From Roseateles depolymerans (GTDB lineage: Bacteria; Pseudomonadota; Gammaproteobacteria; Burkholderiales; Burkholderiaceae_C), in contig QFOD01000004.1 of the NCBI GenBank assembly GCA_003241055.1, positions 281,400 through 345,399 on the forward strand: a stretch of DNA of 64,000 bases, read 5' to 3'. A program made the translations under genes and the position numbers. The notes beneath the pieces were generated by a model that made no database searches, was not told where the DNA came from, and saw nothing but the letters and a program-made list of their open reading frames with translations. Positions 33,266 through 41,582 of the stretch are shown piece after piece (position 1 is the stretch's first letter; each line of letters starts with the position of its first letter).

Positions 33266-34942
33266 TCAGGGTTGCTGCGAGAACACCAGGCGGCCGCCCA
33301 CCCAGGTCTGCAGCACCCGGGTTTGCAGCAGCGCGGCCGGCGGGCTCAGCAGCGGGTCGCGGTCCACCAGCAGGAAGTCGGCGCGGTGGCCGGGGGTCAG
33401 CAGGCCGAGGTCGCGCTCGGCGTGGCCTGCCCAGGCGGCCGCGCGGGTGAAGCAGTCCAGCGCCTGCACCCGGCTCAACGCCTGGGCGCCATGCCAGCCG
33501 CCGGGCGGATGGCCCTGGGCGTCCTGGCGGGTGACGGCGGCATACAGGCCCGCCCAGGGGTTGGGCTCCTCCACCGGGAAGTCCGAGCCGCAGGCCAGTC
33601 GCGCGCCGCTCTGGCGCAGCCGTTGCCAGGCGTAGGCGCCGCGGATGCGCAGCGGGCCGACGCGGGCCTCGGCCATGTTCATGTCGGAGGTGGCGTGCGT
33701 GGGCTGCACCGAGGCGATCACGCCGTCGCGGGCGAAGCGTGGCAGGTCGCTCAGCGCGATCACCTGCGCATGCTCGATGCGGTGTCGCAGCGCCGTGCTG
33801 CCCGGGCCGAGCTCGCGGGCCAGGGCCTCGAAGCCGGCCAGTGCCTGGCGGTTGGCGGCATCGCCGATGGCGTGGACGTTGACCTGGAAGCCCGCGCGGG
33901 CCGCGGCCAGCATCTGCGCCTGAAGCGCGGCGTCGGGCTGGAACAGCAGGCCGCGGCTTGACGGGGCATCGCTGTAGGGCGCCAGCAGCGCCGCGCCGCG
34001 GCTGCCCAGCGCGCCGTCGGCAAACAGCTTGACCGCGCGCAGCGCGTAATGCCCATCGCCGGCGTCGGCGAGCGGCCCCTCGGCGCGCAGCCGGGCCATG
34101 AAAGCCTCGTCGCTGCCCTGCGCCATGCCGTAGACCCGCAGGCGGAGCCGGCCGGCGCCGGCCCGCTCGCGCAGCAGCCGGTCGGCCGCGGCGCTGGTGC
34201 CGGCATCGTGCATCGTCGTGATACCCAGCGACAGCAGTTCGGCTTCGGCGGCGTCGAGGTTGGCGCCCAGCTCGGCCGGGTCGTTCGCCGGCACCAGGCG
34301 CTCGACCAGCGCGGTCGCCCCGTCCACCAGCACGCCGGTGGGCTCGCCCTGCGCGTCGCGCTCGATGCGGCCGCCGGCGGGGTCCGGGGTGTCGCGGGTG
34401 ATGCCGGCCAGCTGCAGCGCGCGGCTGTTGGCCCAGCCGGCGTGGCCGTCCACGCGGCTGAGGTAGACCGGGCGACCGGCCTCGGCGGTGTCGAGCTCGG
34501 CCGCGGTGGGGAAGCGGCCGAGCTTCCAGACCGCTTGGTTCCAGCCTCCGCCGGTCAGCCATGCGGCCTGCGGGCGGGCGGCGGCGTAGGCCCGGACGGC
34601 CGCCAGCGCGGCAGGCAGGTCGGCGGTGTCGCGCAGCTGCAGGCTGCGGCGGGCCTCGCCCAGGGCCAGCAGATGGCCGTGGGCATCGATCAGACCCGGC
34701 ATCAGCACGCGGCCGCCGGCATCGACGCGGCGGGCGTCGCCGGCCTGGGCCTGCAGGGCGGCGAGGCGGCCTATGGCGAGCACCCGGCCGTCGGCGCCAA
34801 CCCGCATCGCGTCGAAGCGCACGACCCGGCCCTGCTCGTCGAGGGTCAGGCCACGGGCGTTGTGTACCAGCAGGGCCTGGGCGGAAACGGCGCCGCCGCC
34901 CAGCGTGAGCAGGGCGGCGGCAAGCAGGGAGGCGATTCGCAT
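33266..34942 (-). CDS. Exported amidohydrolase, YtcJ-like (amidohydrolase 3 family)
   Basis: The 558-residue protein has a signal peptide (about 1-21). The amidohydrolase-3 domain follows, with the metal motif LIDAHGHLLALGEA, an HAIGDAANRQAL segment, HRIEHAQ and ACGSDFPVEEPNPW. This is the YtcJ/NfdA-like group, whose members hydrolyse N-substituted formamides and related amides, though most are uncharacterised. The start at 34942 was chosen for its signal peptide over longer frames into the peptidase gap. It lies between the orphan kinase and oligopeptidase A. Confidence 0.88.
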   Translation of the reverse strand: MRIASLLAAALLTLGGGAVSAQALLVHNARGLTLDEQGRVVRFDAMRVGADGRVLAIGRLAALQAQAGDARRVDAGGRVLMPGLIDAHGHLLALGEARRSLQLRDTADLPAALAAVRAYAAARPQAAWLTGGGWNQAVWKLGRFPTAAELDTAEAGRPVYLSRVDGHAGWANSRALQLAGITRDTPDPAGGRIERDAQGEPTGVLVDGATALVERLVPANDPAELGANLDAAEAELLSLGITTMHDAGTSAAADRLLRERAGAGRLRLRVYGMAQGSDEAFMARLRAEGPLADAGDGHYALRAVKLFADGALGSRGAALLAPYSDAPSSRGLLFQPDAALQAQMLAAARAGFQVNVHAIGDAANRQALAGFEALARELGPGSTALRHRIEHAQVIALSDLPRFARDGVIASVQPTHATSDMNMAEARVGPLRIRGAYAWQRLRQSGARLACGSDFPVEEPNPWAGLYAAVTRQDAQGHPPGGWHGAQALSRVQALDCFTRAAAWAGHAERDLGLLTPGHRADFLLVDRDPLLSPPAALLQTRVLQTWVGGRLVFSQQP

Positions 34943-35030
34943 GCCCCCAGTCTCGGCCATCCGGGCCGGGCGGGGTATCGGTTGCGCTACGGTGGTCGGC
35001 GCGCGCCGGAAGGCGGCGCCTATCGGGCGC

Positions 35031-37046
35031 CTACTCGGCCATGCCCTGGTGGCGCAGCAGGGCGTCGATGCGGGGCTCGCGGCCCCGGAAGGCCTTGAAG
35101 TTGTCCATCGCGTCGCGCGCGCCGCCCTGCTCCAGCACCTCGTGAAGGAAACGCGCGCCGGTGGCGGCGTTGAACACACCTTCCTCCTCGAAGGCGCTCC
35201 AGGCATCGGCGCTCAGCAGCTCGGCCCACTTGTAGCTGTAGTAGCCGGCCGCGTAGCCACCCGCAAAGATGTGCGAGAAGCTGTGCTGGAAGCGGTTGAA
35301 GGCGGGCGGGATCAGCACCGCCACCTCGGCGCGCACCTCGTCGAGCAGCTTCTGCACATCGTTCTCGGCGCCGGGCTCGCCGTGCAGGCGCATGTCGAAC
35401 AGCGCGAACTCGATCTGGCGCAGCGTCTGCAGGCCGCTCTGGAAGTTCTTGGCCGCCGTCATCTTGTCGAACAGCTCGCGCGGCAGCGGCGCGCCGCTGT
35501 CCACATGGCCGCTCAGCTGGGCCAGCACCTCCCACTCCCAGCAGAAGTTCTCCATGAACTGGCTGGGCAGCTCGACCGCATCCCACTCCACGCCGGAGAT
35601 GCCGGAGGCGCCCAGGTCGTTCACCTGGGTCAGCATGTGGTGCAGGCCGTGGCCGAATTCGTGGAACAGCGTGATGACGTCGTCATGCGTCAGCAGCGCG
35701 GGCTTCTCTCCGACCGGCGACGCGAAGTTGCACACCAGCTGAGCGACCGGGATCTGCTGCTCACCCGTGGGCTTGAGCCAGCGGCCGCGCACCTCGTCCA
35801 TCCAGGCGCCGGGGCGCTTGCCCGGCCGGGCGTAGAGGTCGAGGTAGAACTGCGCGATCACGCGGCCCTCGCGCTGCAGCTCGTAGAACTTGACGGTGTC
35901 GTTCCACACCGGCGCGCTGGCCTCACGGATGGCCACGTTGAACAGGCGCTCGATGATGGAGAACAGCCCGGCCACCACCTTGGGCGCCGTGAAGTACTGC
36001 TTCACCGCCTGGTCGCTGAAGGCGTAGCGCGCCTCCTTGAGTTTCTCGCTGGCATAGGCCACGTCCCAGGCCTGCAGCTCGGGCAGGCCCAGCTCGGCCG
36101 CAGAGAACTCGCGCAGCTCGGCCAGATCCTTCTCGGCGAAGGGGCGGGCGCGGCGTGCCAGGTCGCGCAGGAACTGAATCACCTCGGCCGGGCTGCTGGC
36201 CATCTTGGGCGCGAGCGACACCTCGGCAAAGCTCGCGTAGCCCAGCAGCTGCGCCTCTTCCTGGCGCAGCGCGACGATCTCGCGCATGGCGGCCGAGTTG
36301 TCCCACTCGGGCTTGCCGCCCAGCTCGCTGGCGCGGGTGACGTAGGCGCGGTAGACCGTCTCGCGCAGCGCGCGATTGTGGGCGTACTGCATCACCGGCA
36401 GGTAGACCGGGAAGTGCAGGCCGAGCTTGTGGCCGCCGTCGTCCAGCCGGGTGGCGTCCAGCACGTCCTGCGGCACGCCGTCCAGTTCCTCGGTGCCGAG
36501 GATGTGGTTCCAGCCGTCGGTGGCGTCCATCACGTGTTCGCTGAACTGCTGCTGCAGCTCGGCGGCCCGCTCCTGGATGGCGGCGTAGCGCGCGCGCGCG
36601 GAGCCTTGCAGCTCGGCGCCGGAGAGCACGAAGTCGCGGATGGCATGCTTGAGTACCTGCTGGCGCGGCGCACTCAAGACCTGACCCTGCGCCGCCATCA
36701 CGGCCTTGTACTTGGCGAACAGCGCCTCGTTGGCGCCCAGCGCGGTGCTGAACTCGGTAACGGCCGGCAGCATCGCGTTGTAGGCCTCGCGCATGGCCGG
36801 CGTGTCGGCCACGGCATTGAGGTGGCCGATGGCGCCCCAGGCCACGCCCATGCGCTCGGTGGCGGTGTCCAGCACGCGCGACAGGGCGTCGTAGTCGGCC
36901 GGCGTCTCGGGCTTCAGCGCCTCGTCCAGCGCGGCCTGGGCCTCGGCCAGCAGTTGCGTCATGGCGGGCTGCACATGCTCGGGCCGGATCGCGGCGAAGT
37001 CGGGCAGGGCGGCGGTGGACAGCAGGGGATTGGTCATGTCAGCCAT
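35031..37046 (-). CDS. prlC: Oligopeptidase A, M3 family
   Basis: This zinc endopeptidase degrades cytoplasmic oligopeptides, including signal-peptide remnants. The 671-residue protein has the zinc motif HEFGH at residues 462-466, followed by the conserved GVEWDAVELPSQFMENFCWE segment that carries the third ligand and substrate contacts. The length is typical of PrlC/OpdA. Two starts are possible, 37046 (MADM) and 37037 (MTNP); I kept the first because of an AGAGA-like site upstream. It follows folD in the same direction across a hairpin-rich gap. Confidence 0.93.
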   Translation of the reverse strand: MADMTNPLLSTAALPDFAAIRPEHVQPAMTQLLAEAQAALDEALKPETPADYDALSRVLDTATERMGVAWGAIGHLNAVADTPAMREAYNAMLPAVTEFSTALGANEALFAKYKAVMAAQGQVLSAPRQQVLKHAIRDFVLSGAELQGSARARYAAIQERAAELQQQFSEHVMDATDGWNHILGTEELDGVPQDVLDATRLDDGGHKLGLHFPVYLPVMQYAHNRALRETVYRAYVTRASELGGKPEWDNSAAMREIVALRQEEAQLLGYASFAEVSLAPKMASSPAEVIQFLRDLARRARPFAEKDLAELREFSAAELGLPELQAWDVAYASEKLKEARYAFSDQAVKQYFTAPKVVAGLFSIIERLFNVAIREASAPVWNDTVKFYELQREGRVIAQFYLDLYARPGKRPGAWMDEVRGRWLKPTGEQQIPVAQLVCNFASPVGEKPALLTHDDVITLFHEFGHGLHHMLTQVNDLGASGISGVEWDAVELPSQFMENFCWEWEVLAQLSGHVDSGAPLPRELFDKMTAAKNFQSGLQTLRQIEFALFDMRLHGEPGAENDVQKLLDEVRAEVAVLIPPAFNRFQHSFSHIFAGGYAAGYYSYKWAELLSADAWSAFEEEGVFNAATGARFLHEVLEQGGARDAMDNFKAFRGREPRIDALLRHQGMAE

Positions 37047-37098
37047 GTGTTGCGTCTCTGAGGAAATTCAACCCGGCCCGCAGGGCGCGGCCGGTCAT

Positions 37099-37158
37099 CC
37101 AGCAGCTGCCGTGGAACCGGCTTTGCCGGGCCACAGGCAGCGCCCCCTTGAGGGGGCT
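37099..37158 (-). repeat. Dispersed double-hairpin intergenic repeat, copy 1
   Basis: Read on the minus strand (direction of folD and prlC), it has a CCCCCT/AGGGGG hairpin (37143-37156), a CGCTGCC-type link, a CCGGC/GCCGG hairpin (37117-37129), then TTCCACGGCAGCTGCTGG. The same layout and much of the same sequence recur at 44318-44376 and 59362-59416. Confidence 0.75.
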
Positions 37159-37167
37159 GAGGCCGGA

Positions 37168-37200
37168 CACAAAGAGTCAGAGTCCGGTGGACTCTTTGTG
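37168..37200. repeat. 11-base inverted repeat in the folD-prlC gap
   Basis: CACAAAGAGTC (37168-37178) and GACTCTTTGTG (37190-37200) are perfectly complementary. The inner AGAGTCC-GGT-GGACTCT offers a tighter alternative stem. A third small stem, AAGGTC/GACCTT, follows near 37213-37227. It lies about 55 bases past the folD stop and may be a transcription pause or terminator on the minus strand. Confidence 0.6.
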
Positions 37201-37255
37201 CCTGCCGAAGGACAAGGTCGCTGACCTTGGCATGGCGAAGCCAGTCGGGGGAGGA

Positions 37256-38101
37256 TCATCGCTCTGCGGATTCAAGCGTGTTGACCAGCAACATGGCAAT
37301 GGTCATGGGGCCGACCCCGCCGGGCACCGGGGTGATCCAGCCGGCGACTTGGCTGACGCCGTCGAAGTCCACGTCGCCGCAGAGCTTGCCTTCGTCGTTG
37401 CGGTTCATGCCCACGTCGATGACGACCGCGCCGGGCTTGACCATGTCGGCTGTCAGCACGTTGCGCTTGCCCACGGCGGCGACGATCACGTCGGCCTGGC
37501 GGGTCATGGCGCCCAGGTCGGCCGTGCCGCTGTGGCAGACCGTCACCGTGGCATTGGCGGCCAGCAGCATCATGGCCATGGGCTTGCCGACGATGTTGGA
37601 GCGGCCGATCACCACGGCATGCTTGCCCTTGAGGTCCTTCATGCCGATGCTCTCCAGCATCTTCATGCAGCCGTAGGGCGTGCAGGCCTTGAAGCCCTGT
37701 TCGCCCACCATCAGCGCACCGGCGCTCTCGATCGCGAAGCCATCCACATCCTTGGCCGGCGAGATGGCCTCGATGACCTTGTGGTCGTCGATGTGCTTGG
37801 GCAGCGGCAGCTGCACCAGGATGCCGTGGATGGTGGGGTCGTTGTTCAGTGCCTCGATGCGGGCCAGCAGCTGCGCTTCGGTCATGCTGGCCTCGTGCTT
37901 CTCGAGCACCGAGTGGATGCCGGCTTCCTCGCAGGCCTTGACCTTGTTGCGCACATAGACCTGGCTGGCCGGGTTGTCGCCCACGAGGATCACGGCCAGG
38001 CCGGGCTGGCGGCCCTGGCCGGTGAGGGCGGCGGCGCGGGTGGCGACGTCGGCGCGGGTCTGCTTGGCAAGGGCCAGGCCATCGATCAGTTGTGCGGTCA
38101 T
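37256..38101 (-). CDS. folD: Methylenetetrahydrofolate dehydrogenase/cyclohydrolase
   Basis: FolD interconverts 5,10-methylene-, methenyl- and 10-formyl-tetrahydrofolate. The 281-residue protein has the family signatures YVRNKVKACEEAGI with the catalytic lysine, ILVQLPLPKHID, the NADP-binding VVIGRSNIVGKPMAMML and PVPGGVGPMTIAMLL near the end. The start at 38101 gives the usual N-terminus (MTAQLIDG) and lies just below the terminator of the upstream response regulator gene; a seven-residue extension is open but unneeded. Confidence 0.95.
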   Translation of the reverse strand: MTAQLIDGLALAKQTRADVATRAAALTGQGRQPGLAVILVGDNPASQVYVRNKVKACEEAGIHSVLEKHEASMTEAQLLARIEALNNDPTIHGILVQLPLPKHIDDHKVIEAISPAKDVDGFAIESAGALMVGEQGFKACTPYGCMKMLESIGMKDLKGKHAVVIGRSNIVGKPMAMMLLAANATVTVCHSGTADLGAMTRQADVIVAAVGKRNVLTADMVKPGAVVIDVGMNRNDEGKLCGDVDFDGVSQVAGWITPVPGGVGPMTIAMLLVNTLESAER

Positions 38102-38121
38102 GAGGGGCTCCGGATAAAGCA

Positions 38122-38147
38122 AAAGGCCGCTGGGGTGCAGCGGCCTT
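38122..38147 (-). terminator. Rho-independent terminator after the FixJ-like regulator
   Basis: A perfect 11-base stem, AAAGGCCGCTG and CAGCGGCCTTT, has a five-base loop and sits 18 bases beyond the response-regulator stop. It separates the two-component pair from folD. Confidence 0.8.
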
Positions 38148-38164
38148 TGGGGGTGTTGGGCGGG

Positions 38165-38788
38165 TCAGGCCTTGGCGGTGGCACCAAGCGCGATTTTCAG
38201 CAGATCGGCGACCGTGTTGGCGTTCAGCTTCTCCATGATGTTGGCGCGGTGCGCCTCCACCGTCTTGATGCTGATGCCGAGGTCGTCGGCGATCTGCTTG
38301 TTCAGCCGGCCGGCCACGATGCGCTCCAGCACCTGCGCCTCGCGGGTGGTGAGGCGGGCCAGCAGCGCATCGCGGCTGGCGGCTTCCTGGTGGCTGGAGA
38401 AGGCGTCGCGGGCCTGATCGAGCATGCGCTCCACCAGGGCCAGCAGCTCGTCTTCCTTGAAGGGCTTCTCGATGAAGTCCATCGCGCCCTTCTTCATCGT
38501 GTTGACCGCCATGGGCACGTCGCCGTGGCCGGTGATGAACACGATGGGCAGCGGGCTCTTGCGCTCGATGAGACGGTCCTGCAGTTCCAGCCCGGTCATG
38601 CCTTCCATGCGGATGTCGGCAATCAGGCAGGCCACTTCGCGGGGGTCATAGCGCGCCAGGAAGGACTCGGCGGAGTCGAAGCACTTGACGCGGTAGTCCT
38701 TGCCTTCCAACAGCCATTGCAGGGAATCGCGGACGGCTTCGTCGTCGTCGACGACGTAGACGTTGCCCTTCTTGGGGATCAGGCTCAT
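38165..38788 (-). CDS. Two-component response regulator, FixJ/NarL class
   Basis: The 207-residue protein has a receiver domain with acidic pair DDD at 14-16, phospho-acceptor Asp58 (LIADIRMEGMTG) and a conserved lysine in the IEKPFKEDEL stretch. A LuxR-type HTH (about 138-200) follows, with LTTREAQVLERIVAGRLNKQIA. This matches FixJ/TtrR-like regulators. Its start overlaps the stop of the kinase gene, so the two form a co-translated sensor/regulator pair. The target is unknown; the divergent pyruvate dehydrogenase operon is the nearest candidate. Confidence 0.92.
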   Translation of the reverse strand: MSLIPKKGNVYVVDDDEAVRDSLQWLLEGKDYRVKCFDSAESFLARYDPREVACLIADIRMEGMTGLELQDRLIERKSPLPIVFITGHGDVPMAVNTMKKGAMDFIEKPFKEDELLALVERMLDQARDAFSSHQEAASRDALLARLTTREAQVLERIVAGRLNKQIADDLGISIKTVEAHRANIMEKLNANTVADLLKIALGATAKA

Positions 38789-41364
38789 GGTGTAGCGGAT
38801 TCGGTTCTATGAGCAGCCGGGTCGTGGCGCAGGTGATCGGGAGTGATCGTGACCGGTATCGTGAATGCGAAACGACAGCCAACGACGACCGATCCATTGT
38901 AGAGGTTCTCTGCCTTGATCCGCCCCTGATGGGACTCGACGATAGACCGGCATAACCCTAGTCCTATGCCCAGTCCATCGGACTTGGTGGAGAAAAAGGC
39001 CTCGTACATCCGGGAGATCACCTCGTCGGGAAGACCTGGCCCCATGTCGGTGACCGAGAACTCGATATGACCGCCCATCTCGGGGGTGTGCTTGGGCACG
39101 ACCCGCAATTCGATGTGGCGGCGCGACGCCGGCAGCGAGGCGTTGTCTATGGCTTCGGCCGCGTTCTTCAGCAGGTTCATCAGCACCTGCTCGATCAGGA
39201 TGGGGTCCACCTGCATCTGAGGCAGGCGTTGTGCCACGTAGGTGTGGATGGCCACGTTGCGGCGGCGCAGCTCGATGCCGGCGAGTTCCACCGCGTCCTC
39301 GACGATGTCGGCCGCATGCGAGGGCTGGCGCTGCGGCTCGCTGCGCTTCACGAAGTTGCGGATGCGGTGAATGATCTGGCCGGCGCGCTGGGCCTGCTTG
39401 GCCGTCTTCTCCAGCGCGGCCATCAGCGCGTCCTTGTCGATGCTGTCGTTGCGCACCCGACTGACCATGCCGTTGCAGTAGTTGGTGATGGCGGTCAGCG
39501 GCTGGTTCAGCTCGTGGGCCACGCTGGAGGCCATCTCGCCCATGGTCATCAGCCGGCTGGTCACCTGCGCCTTCTCGGCCTGCAACGCGGCCTGGGCCTC
39601 GGCATGGCGGCGCATCGTGATGTCGGTGGCGATCAGCATCTGCGCCAGCCGCCCGTCGGTCCATTGCAGATAGCGCGCGCGCACGTCGAACCACATGGCC
39701 AGCGACTCCACATAGACCTCGCGCGGGTCGGAGCCGGAGTCGGCGAGCGCCTCGGCGGGCAGGCCGGAATAGTCGTCCACCTCGTCCAGCGCGTCGTTGA
39801 TGCCGTCGTCCAGCGTGCCCATGCGGCTGGTGGTGCCGGTGAGCTGTCCGCCGGCCAGCAGCGCATGGCCGGCCGGGTCCGCGCCGAACCACAGCCGGTA
39901 GCTGCGATTGGCGAACAGCAGCTCGGGCGGGTTCACCGACAGCACCGACACCGCCGCATCCAGCCCTTCCAGCACCGTGGTGAAGCGCTCGTGCGAGGCG
40001 GTCAGCTGGTCGCGCACGCGCTTGGCCTCGGTGATGTTGGTCATCGAGGTCATCCAGCCGGTCTGCTTGCCCTTGGCATCGACCAGCGGCGACACATAGA
40101 CCCGCGCGTCAAAGATGGAGCCGTCCTTGCGCTGGATCTTCACCTCGACCCCGCCGGCCGGGCTGCGGCCCTGCAGCTCCTGCTGCAGCTGGCGGGCGTT
40201 CTCCTCGCGGCGATCGCTGGGCCAGAAGGGGTAGGGCGGCGTGCGGCCCACCAGCTCGGTCTCGGCAAAGCCGGTCATCGCGCAGAAGGCCGGGTTCACG
40301 TAGGTGATGCGGGTATCCAGGTCCATGGCCCGCATGCCGGTCAGCATGGAGTTCTCCATCGCGCGCCGGAAATTGGTTTCCAGCGTCAGCGCGTTCTGGA
40401 TCTGGGTGCGCCGGCGCATGTGGCGCCAGGAGCCGAGCAGCATCCACACGGTCAGGCCGGACAGTGCCAGCACCATCCAGAACAGCGTGTTGCCGATCAG
40501 GCCGATGGAGGTGCGCCAACCCTGGCCGCGCAGCACCAGGCCGTTGAGCGCCGGGGCCAGCGGCACATCGTGAACCAGCGCGGCGCGCCGGTGGGTCTGG
40601 CCCGGCATGGGCGTGACCGTGCTGGCCACCACCTGCTCGCGCGCGTCCAGCACGGCCATGGAGTGCCGGGTCGCGACCTCGCTGGGCACGTAGTAGCGCA
40701 GCAGCGCCTCGACCGCGTATTCGGCGATCAGCACGCCGGCAAAGCCGCCACGCTCGATCAGCGGGATGTGCAGCTGGAACACGGTCGTGCCGTTGGCATC
40801 GACAAACGGTGGCGAATACACCGGCTGGCGCCGTTCCTTGGCCGCCTCGAACGCGATTTCGGCCGCGTTGGACTGGTTGGGCATGGGCATGGACGGGTCG
40901 TCGCCGTCCACCGTCATCAGCGAGTCGGCCTGGAAGCCGGCCGCCCCCACGCTGGAGCGGCGTTCGCGGCGTGAGCTCAGCCAGGTCACGTGGGTCAGCT
41001 CGGGGCGCTCGCGCGCAAACGCCTGGGCCTGGGCGGAGAACTCGTGCGCGTCGATCTGCCGCGTCACCACCTCGCGGGCGATGCGCACCAGCTGCTCCTG
41101 GTTTTCTATCAGACGCAGCCGGATCTGCTGCTGGGCGATCTCGGTGTCGCGCTTCACCGATTCGGTCTCGCGCTCGATTTCCTCGTTGCGCAGGTACCAG
41201 AACGCCGAAATGATGGCCGCCAGGAACAGCAGCACCGAAATCAGCGGCCCCAGTGTGGCCAGGCGGTCCTGACGCGAGGGGGATTGCCGGAACCACCAGG
41301 TGGTGATCAGGCGGCGCAATGGCGCCGCCAGTTGTTGTCCACGGGAGAGCGGGGCAGAGGGCAT
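38785..41364 (-). CDS. PAS-domain sensor histidine kinase, FixL/DctB-like
   Basis: This 859-residue kinase has two membrane helices (about residues 40-60 and 292-312) flanking a periplasmic sensing region. Two cytoplasmic PAS domains follow (about 335-455 and 465-600; the first contains YVNPAFCAMTGF). The HisKA domain has MASSVAHELNQPLTAI, and the HATPase has NLLKNAAEAIDNA and GLGIGLGLCRS. This HELNQPL class pairs with FixJ-type regulators, as here. The start is the ATG at 41364; a TTG two codons earlier is ignored. The signal it senses is not evident. Confidence 0.92.
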   Translation of the reverse strand: MPSAPLSRGQQLAAPLRRLITTWWFRQSPSRQDRLATLGPLISVLLFLAAIISAFWYLRNEEIERETESVKRDTEIAQQQIRLRLIENQEQLVRIAREVVTRQIDAHEFSAQAQAFARERPELTHVTWLSSRRERRSSVGAAGFQADSLMTVDGDDPSMPMPNQSNAAEIAFEAAKERRQPVYSPPFVDANGTTVFQLHIPLIERGGFAGVLIAEYAVEALLRYYVPSEVATRHSMAVLDAREQVVASTVTPMPGQTHRRAALVHDVPLAPALNGLVLRGQGWRTSIGLIGNTLFWMVLALSGLTVWMLLGSWRHMRRRTQIQNALTLETNFRRAMENSMLTGMRAMDLDTRITYVNPAFCAMTGFAETELVGRTPPYPFWPSDRREENARQLQQELQGRSPAGGVEVKIQRKDGSIFDARVYVSPLVDAKGKQTGWMTSMTNITEAKRVRDQLTASHERFTTVLEGLDAAVSVLSVNPPELLFANRSYRLWFGADPAGHALLAGGQLTGTTSRMGTLDDGINDALDEVDDYSGLPAEALADSGSDPREVYVESLAMWFDVRARYLQWTDGRLAQMLIATDITMRRHAEAQAALQAEKAQVTSRLMTMGEMASSVAHELNQPLTAITNYCNGMVSRVRNDSIDKDALMAALEKTAKQAQRAGQIIHRIRNFVKRSEPQRQPSHAADIVEDAVELAGIELRRRNVAIHTYVAQRLPQMQVDPILIEQVLMNLLKNAAEAIDNASLPASRRHIELRVVPKHTPEMGGHIEFSVTDMGPGLPDEVISRMYEAFFSTKSDGLGIGLGLCRSIVESHQGRIKAENLYNGSVVVGCRFAFTIPVTITPDHLRHDPAAHRTESATP

Positions 41365-41406
41365 GGCCAATTATCCAGGGCGGGTCCGCAGGGTTTTTTG
41401 CAGACT

Positions 41407-41444
41407 CTCCCTAGGGAGGGATCGACCTTGAATTTCACTATAAG
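41407..41444. promoter_or_regulatory. Palindrome and -10-like element in the kinase/aceE divergent gap
   Basis: CTCCCTAGGGAG (41407-41418) is a perfect 12-base palindrome, and TATAAG (41439-41444) is a candidate -10 for aceE. No good -35 is visible at the right spacing; the palindrome covers that position, as expected for an activator-dependent promoter. Confidence 0.4.
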
Positions 41445-41582
41445 AAATCGCGTCGCGCCATTTGGAAGGTCTCGCGGGCTGTGAGACACTGCGCCGACCG
41501 AAGCTGGCGGCTTAGCGCCTGCTCGTCAGACACAGACCTGCGCCGTCGCCAAGGCAGGCGCGCTACCAATAGGAGACCGTTC

